A stretch of DNA of 64,000 nt from Moniliella sp. 'wahieum' (lineage: Eukaryota > Basidiomycota > Moniliellomycetes > Moniliellales > Moniliellaceae). Shown one piece after another: positions 57,796-64,000 of the stretch. Within the stretch, counting starts at the first letter, position 1. Each line of letters opens with the position of its first letter. The notes beneath the pieces were generated by a model. That model was not told where the DNA came from, did no database searches, and worked only from the letters and a program-made list of their open reading frames with translations. The translations under genes were made by a program, and so were the position numbers. The stretch spans positions 1-64,000 of the forward strand of contig RSEE01000101.1 of assembly GCA_003971905.1 (NCBI GenBank), read 5' to 3'.

Positions 57796-57893
57796 GGGTC
57801 CGCCCGGGATCGAACCGAGGACCACCTCTACGAGTCGTTCACCGCGTTGCGGGAAGAACCCTAAAGAGGCATGATACCACTACACCACGAACC
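57796..57893 (-). tRNA. tRNA-Pro (anticodon AGG) with a long intron
   Basis: The reverse complement begins GGTTCGT and pairs with GCGGACC. The anticodon stem CCTC/GAGG encloses TTTAGGG, giving anticodon AGG for CCN proline codons. An insertion of about 27-29 bases follows position 37, as in nuclear tRNA introns. The T loop is GGTTCGATCC. The 3' base before CCA is C. Confidence 0.85.
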
Positions 57894-60844
57894 CCGATGC
57901 TCACCAGAATAGCCAGCGAGATCTACAGCAGAAGTCCATGGTTCGTGACTGGGTCGCGGCTCGGTATAGAGCGCCCGACAGACCGACCCCTGAATTTGTT
58001 GGTACTATACTGGGACTCATCATGGCGGGCGACGAGCGGCGGACACGGCGCGTACCATGCGAACAGAGCGCATGCAAAAATGGCCATCAAGCAGCGTGTC
58101 GTGTTGCAACCGAAGTACGGGATGCAAGTCCGGATGGGCATGTGGCTCCCCCGCGAACAGAGCGCAAAAATGTATACAAAAGGCAAATACCGTCGCACAC
58201 TGCTGGCGGCGGTGGTCGAGATCGATAGTGAGAGGAACCACTCTCCTAATGAAATTGTTTAGAGAACGGGTTCTCTTTCAGCATCAGGGGGTTAAGCATC
58301 GTTTCCGTAAGCCTCGTCGTGATACTACTCTTCAGACTGAGCGTCGATGATAGTGTCTTGACAGGCGCGCCTCACACTGGAGCCCGGCCTACAGGGTAGA
58401 GAGATGTGCTTTCCTGAGGCCTGGGGAGGCCGGGCCACTCACGCATCACGGTTGGTCGGGCGTTCAGGCCTCAGGGGCCTGAGCTGAACACGTTGAGCGC
58501 GCTGAGCGTCCTGAACGTCGAAAGCTATACTGGCAGATCCAAACAGTGCGAATAGAGAAGAGGTGAGACGTCTCACTTTGAGGCTTAATCGTCGGCTGAA
58601 GCAAAACTAGCTTGCCTGTAGTCTGTGGTCCTGAAGGGTTGGCCACAAGGTTGACGGCTGATGCATGATGTTTGACGCAGGAAAAGACAGGGGATAGCAC
58701 ATAGGCCCTGTCATATAGGTTTAAACTCAAACTTCTTGTATATAGTCTTGTATATAGGATCACATCGATCACTGCAAGGCCCGTACGGAGGAGAGACTGA
58801 ACGCTGAAGCTGAAAGGCTGAAGTTTGAAGAGAGACGCAAATGGGTGCCCGTCGAAAGGATACTGGGAAAAAGGGCCAAGAGGTGGTCGTTGGGAGCGAT
58901 AGTCGGTGGGACTGTGCTGGTGAATTGTACACGAGAGGCGCCTGGGCCAATGATAGATTGGTAAAGGATGTTGTACAAGGACGGAAGACGAAAGGAAGGC
59001 GAAAAGAAGACGAAAGAAAGACAAAATGACATGCCAGGAGGAAAAGGGGGTATATGGATCGATCAAGTATCAAGGATCAAGCTATATCAATAAGCTTCAA
59101 GGCTCATACCGGCAGGAACTATACGAAAGACACCACACAACGAAGAAAAAAGAGAAAGGAATCGAGATAAGTGGCTCTCAGAAAGCAGCGTAGACCAACT
59201 GTAAGGGCAATGTTTCCACACTCACAGCCACAGGACCGGAGGAGCACATCCCAACCCAGAAAGACCCAAAGGAATGGGCAGGGTCTCGGCCCTCTTCGGC
59301 CAGAAAAGAGAAAGGCGCGAGCGGGAGAGAATCTCACAATGACAACGAGGCGCACAGACCAGGAAACTGACGTCTAGATCCGCAAGCTCTCTCAACTTAA
59401 AAAGCTCGCTCGCTGCGTCCAAGGCCGAAAAGACCAAAAATAATTGGTGAAGTAAGATAACAACTAAGAAAGCCGCGATATGGTGTGCGGTGCCATGAAG
59501 TGCAGTGTGGTGTGCTGGTGGTCACTGTGTGGTTCCATGCATGTATCTACCTTTTCGGCAAAAGAGAGTTGTGCATAGATAGGATCGATGCGATGTGGAC
59601 ATGCCTGCGCAGAGAGCGGGCGGGCGAGAAGAATGAAAAGAGAGATACGCAGCGCTAAGGAGTCCGTGGTCTCGATGAGTGTGGTGAAGCGCGTGAATAT
59701 AGAGAAGAGAGGTATCATTTGCTGGTATAGCAGTCGATGGGAGTAGAGGCACCACAGCCGAACGATAATAGCCGCGCATTATATCCGGAGGGGATCAGAG
59801 CACCCACTATTCGGATAGAGATGCCGACGCCGCTCCATGGCATGGACCACGGGGGTGTATATATAGCGGGCCGATGGAAAGCCCCTTGCGGAAGCAGATG
59901 GGCTGGCACCAGGCGGCTGTGTCGCTGCCCTCGTCACGGCTCGCTTGTCATATCCAGATGGGGCTCTGCTGGGCCAAGGATATAGGCTTGGTGTGACGCG
60001 TTATTTGGCGAGACGGATGGCGGACACACACGCTACAAGCGAAATGTGGATCCAATCTATCTATCGTGGGCGGCCGGGGGCCAGTGTGGATTGGGACGTG
60101 CCGGTGTGGCGTGGCTGCGATGCGGGAGCATGCGAATCAGCAACTCAAAGGGGATGGCCCAGGGGGAGTGGGAGGCAGCACGATGCGACCCAACGGGGGC
60201 TTGTTGGGAGGGGCGGGTGTGGTGGGCATGGGCCATGTGTCGTGGCTGCGGCGCATGAGCGCCGTGATCAGCCAGGGACCCAGCTAGCGCCCTCGCGTGT
60301 AGTCCTCGTGTCAGGCCAGTGCCTAGTCCGCTCTGGCGCTCAGGAGTAACTAGTAAGGCGAGTCTGGATTTAGCCGCACAGTGCTCCTGTGCCGCGCGGC
60401 AGGCGTTAGGGGGCGGACATGACATGTGACCCACCCACGCCCGCAGCATGCCCCCGTGCGACGCTCGGATCCAGGGCCAGCGCCGCACCAGGGCGCTCAT
60501 GGGGGGCAGGCGGGGCGCAAGTGTAAGTAGCTGGGGCAGGCGGGCGTGGGCGTGCGCCTGGGGTGGATTCGATATTCGATGGGCAGGCGGCTGCCCCCCT
60601 GCAGCCCCAAACACGCGCTGCGACGCCCATTGCCCCTCCATGGGTACACGTCGTGTCCGAGCGTCCTCGCAGCGCCCCACTCTGGTCCTCCGCGGAGGCA
60701 ACGGCGCTTGGAGCTTGGAGGGCGTCCCTCGCGCCACGCGCCTCTCGCCCCCCGTGCATCCCATCCGACCCCTTGCATTTGGTTTTAACCGCACCGCCTC
60801 TCCCTCCTCGGCGGGTCCACCCACCCTCCTCCTTTCTGCCTCTT
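57894..60844. other. Gene-poor 3 kb region upstream of the ABC transporter
   Basis: No conserved protein is found on either strand. Open frames of up to 200 codons (58464-59066, minus) have no recognisable motif. TATATATA motifs occur near 59867. It holds the transporter promoter. Confidence 0.45.
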
Positions 60845-60879
60845 CCCCATCCCCATCCCCATCCCCATCCCCATCCCCC
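60845..60879 (+). repeat. (CCCCAT)5 hexamer repeat before the ABC transporter start
   Basis: Five tandem CCCCAT units end about ten bases before the ATG at 60889. Confidence 0.9.
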
Positions 60880-60888
60880 ACTGCCAGG

Positions 60889-63800
60889 ATGAGCACCCAC
60901 AACGGGCCCTCATCCAGCCCCGGCGGCAGCACCCTCTCCGGCCAGCACCAGCCCACCACCCTCTTGCCCAGCCCCAGCCCACCCGGCGCACCCCTCTCTC
61001 CCACCATCATGGAGAAAACCCCGACCGGCGAAAAGACCCCTGCCCACCTCGTCTCGCCCCTCCTCACCGCCACCACCCACGACTCTTCCCCGCGCCAAGA
61101 GCAGCCCCTGGACCGTCAGCAGTCACAAGAGGCACACCCTGTCAATGGCGCCCAGGCCAAACAGACGTTTGCCAATGCCCAAAAACACTTCCGCTCCTTG
61201 TTCAAGTCCAAAGACCGCGACATTGAGGCTGACGCAGAGGAGCAGGGCCAGTTTGATCTGCGCGACTATCTCCTGAGCCACGCGGACGATGCCAAGCAGG
61301 CCGACTGGAAATTCCGCAGCTTGGGCGTCTCGTGGACCGACCTCTCGGTCCGTGGCACCGCGAGCCAGAACCTCAAAGTGCCCACCATCCCCAGTATGGC
61401 TCTCTACGAGATGATTGGTCCCTTCCTAGCCATTCTCAAGGCCATCCACCTCAATCCCTTCCCGCCCAAGGAACGCTTCTTGATTCAAAACTTTGACGGA
61501 TGTGCCAAACCGGGTGAACTGGTACTGGTCATTGGACGTCCCGGGGCCGGCTGCTCCACCTTTCTCCAAGCCATTGCCAACAAGCGCAATGCCTTTTTGG
61601 GCGTCGACGGTCAAGCCAATTACGGTGGCATCAGCCCCGAGGAGGTGAAAAAGCACTATGCCGGCGAGATTGTCTACTCGGAGAAGACGACAATCACCAT
61701 GCCACCCTGACCGTTGCCCAAACGCTGGACACCATCTTGCGCCTCAAGCAACCCGCTCGATCCTTCCCCGGTACACGCAGGAACAGTTCCGTGCCGAAGT
61801 GCTCACTACGCTCCTCAAGATGCTCAACATGGAGCACACGCGCAACACGCTTGTCGGAAGCGCCACCGTGCGCGGCGTATCGGGCGGCGAGCGCAAACGT
61901 GTGTCGATCCTGGAAACGTGTTGCACCAATGGATCGGTGTTGTGCTGGGACAATGCGACGCGTGGATTGGACGCCTCGACCGCCCTCGACTTTGCCAAGA
62001 CGATTCGGGTGTTGACGGATGTACTGCAGACGACTTCGTTCCTCACGGCCTACCAGGCTTCCGAGGGCATCTTTGACGTTTGCGACAAAATCTTGGTCAT
62101 CGAAGGAGGTCGATGCGTGTTCTGGGCCACGCAGCGAAGCTCGCCAATATTTTGTCAATCTCGGTTACCTCGATCGTCCTCGGTCCACCTCGAGCGATTG
62201 GATCACGACCTGCTTTGACCCCAAGACGCGCGAGTACCAAGAAGGCAAAACTGAAAAGGATGTTCCCTCTACCCCGGAAGAACTGGAGGATGCGTATCGC
62301 ACCAGCAAGGCCTACCTCAACACGGTGGCCGAACGGGACGGGTACAACGAATCGGTGAGCGAAGATACCCACAACCAAGTCCAGTTCCGCGAATCAGTGC
62401 GCGAGGGCAAACAAAAGTACGCAGGCGGGAAGAGTCTGTACAACGTACCGTTTTGGACACAAGTCTACGTCTTGTTCCAGCGAGAGATGAAGATTCTGCT
62501 TGGCGACCCCTTTGATATTTTCATGGACTACACAACGGCCATCACTCTGGCGCTCTTGTCGGGCGGTCTGTTCTTCAAGTTGCCACAGACCAGCAACGGT
62601 CTCTTTACCCGAGGCGGCGTGATCTTTATTCTGTTGCTTACCCAAAGTCTTTCTACTTTTGCCAACTCTCGTCTCAAATGCAGTCCCGGCCCGTGCTCGC
62701 ACGACAGTTAACCTTTACCATGTACCGTCCAGCCGCAGCACCCATGGCTCAAATTCTGGCCGATGTACCTATCGCCATTCCGCGCGTCACCATCTTCATG
62801 ATCATTCTCTACTTCATGGCGGGATTGCGTACGTTTTTTCATTCCCCGCCCCCCTCGAACCCCAACACAGCTTTTGGTTGGTTTGCCCGGCAATGCTGTT
62901 GTTGGTTTTTTGGGTGTGAGGTTTACCCATGGTTCCGCTAACTCTTTTCCTTTTTTTCTGTATTGTCGGGGTGCATTCCCTTGTTCTAGGTCTCAATGCG
63001 GGCGCGTTCTTCACGGCTTGGCTCATCATCGTTGTCAGTTACTTTGTCTTCAAGTCGCTGTTTACCATGTTCGGTGTCATATGCCGGACTTTTACGGCGC
63101 AGCACGTCTCGCCGCCGTCTTGATCTCCATCATGGTCCAATGGATACGTGCAGCCACTCAAGTTGCAGCACGGCTACGTCAAGTGGCTCACCTACCTTGA
63201 TCGTGCGTTTTCTCCTAATTTGGCGGTTGGGTTGCGTCCCTTCTTCCCTTTTTGTGCATACTGACACGTCCCCATGGGACTCTTTCTTTTTTCTCTCTTT
63301 TCTTCTCTTGTCTTCTTCAAACACTTGCAGCGGTGTACTATAGTTTGAGTCGCTGCTGATCAACGAATTGACGTACTTGACCTTCTCTTGCGATGGCGCC
63401 CAAATCGTTCCCTCGGGGCCGGAATACTTCCATGGTCTGGGCCCGAACCAGGTATGCACGCTGCCTGGCGCAACGCAAGGCGAGACGACGGTCCAAGGCC
63501 AAAAGTACCTCGACGTCGCATTTGGGTTTACGCGCGGCCATCTCTGGCGCGACGTGGGGATCTATTTGTATTTTTGGTGGGCGTGTTGGTCATGACGTGC
63601 ATCGCGATCGAGATGCAAGACCAAGGCTCGTTTGCTAGTGCGTTGATTGTGGCCAAGCCACCTTCGAAGGAGGAAAAGGAATTGAATGCTCGGTTGGAGG
63701 AACGTCGGAGCAAAGTCCTGAGAGGCGAGTCGGTCGAGGATAACGAATTCAAAGTCGTCGGCCAACCTTACACTTGGTCCAACCTCAAGTACACAGTACC

Positions 63801-64000
63801 CGTCCCAGGTGGCCACCGTCGCTTGCTCAATAACGTCGATGGATACGTCTTGCCGGGCACCGTCACTGCGCGTACGTATTGCTCTTGTTTTGTCTTTTCC
63901 CCCTAGGCCCCCCTTTGATAGGGAGGGCGTTTGGGTTTGGTGGTTGGACAGACCGAATTAAACTAACCAAACAATTCCCTTTCTTCTTCCTTCTCTCCTT
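60889..64000 (+). CDS. PDR-type ABC transporter (ABCG), 5' part; runs off the window
   Basis: A plasma-membrane drug or lipid exporter of the fungal pleiotropic drug resistance family. The start MSTHNGPSSSPGGS opens a long hydrophilic N-terminus. NBD1 has the fungal degenerate Walker A GRPGAGCST (Cys in place of Lys), signature VSGGERKRVSI, and degenerate Walker B WDNATRGLD, all expected in this family. TMD1 spans about 62440-63600 (MDYTTAITLALLSGGLFFKL). Introns are at 62829-62989 and 63203-63330; a third has its donor at 63872 and no acceptor in the window. A cytosolic linker precedes NBD2, with WSNLKYTVPVPGGHRRLLNN and GYVLPGTVTA. Frame changes lie near 61700, 61770, 62130, 62690, 63120 and 63590. 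The NBD2 Walker A is beyond the end. Confidence 0.93.

Noticed and set aside
58057-58350. Basic plus-strand frames resembling a small RNA-binding protein
   Set aside because: Different frames are equally open and none matches a known family.
58464-59066. A 200-codon minus-strand frame upstream of the ABC transporter
   Set aside because: It has no motif, starts in repetitive sequence, and shows no promoter or intron evidence.

Overview
This is nuclear DNA from a GC-rich fungus, most likely a basidiomycete. The evidence is compact gene spacing, short introns (68-220 bp) with GTRCGT-type donors, nuclear tRNA genes with anticodon-loop introns, and fungus-specific proteins: a Cdc10-type septin, Sen1, a Chs4/Skt5 chitin synthase regulator, a DASH Hsk3-like subunit, a Csm1/Pcs1 monopolin subunit, a Zn2Cys6 regulator and a PDR-type ABC transporter. 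A smut-like (Ustilaginomycotina) origin is my guess from general flavour only; nothing here proves it.

Layout. 0-17.5 kb is a dense housekeeping block: CDC10 septin (+), RIC1 (+), SEN1 (-), ribonucleotide reductase large subunit RNR1 (-) with four ACGCGT boxes upstream, then an F-box/propeller protein (-) to 20.1 kb. 20.1-25.6 kb is gene-poor: a TATA-preceded 52-codon ORF, tRNA-Thr(CGT), a decayed non-LTR retroelement fragment and short palindromic repeats. 25.6-32.4 kb holds the Chs4/Skt5-like gene, tRNA-Glu(CTC) and a Zn2Cys6 transcription factor. 32.4-34.6 kb is a repeat-rich gap. 34.6-43.9 kb holds two uncharacterised single-pass membrane proteins, a DHA1-type MFS transporter and an intact polyol/alcohol dehydrogenase. 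45.7-57.4 kb is dense again: CSM1, a DUF3237-like protein, a NIPA-type Mg transporter, a sorting nexin, HSK3, a nodulin-like MFS protein and SF3B6/p14. After tRNA-Pro(AGG) and a 3 kb empty stretch, a PDR-type ABC transporter runs off the right end.

A key caveat is that nearly every conserved gene switches reading frame several times without losing conserved residues, often at C or G runs. I read this as single-base indel error in the assembly rather than pseudogenes, so most CDS entries are spans of one gene read through several frames plus introns. Two genes, the dehydrogenase and SF3B6, are fully intact.

Two sequence patterns are not explained by the genes. First, the gaps carry many 7-bp-period tandem arrays whose units are all odd palindromes of the form xyzNz'y'x' (CTTNAAG, TCTNAGA, TGTNACA, GATNATC, CATNATG, GGTNACC, GTTNAAC). 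Second, C-rich hexamer repeats sit on the sense strand just upstream of several start codons.
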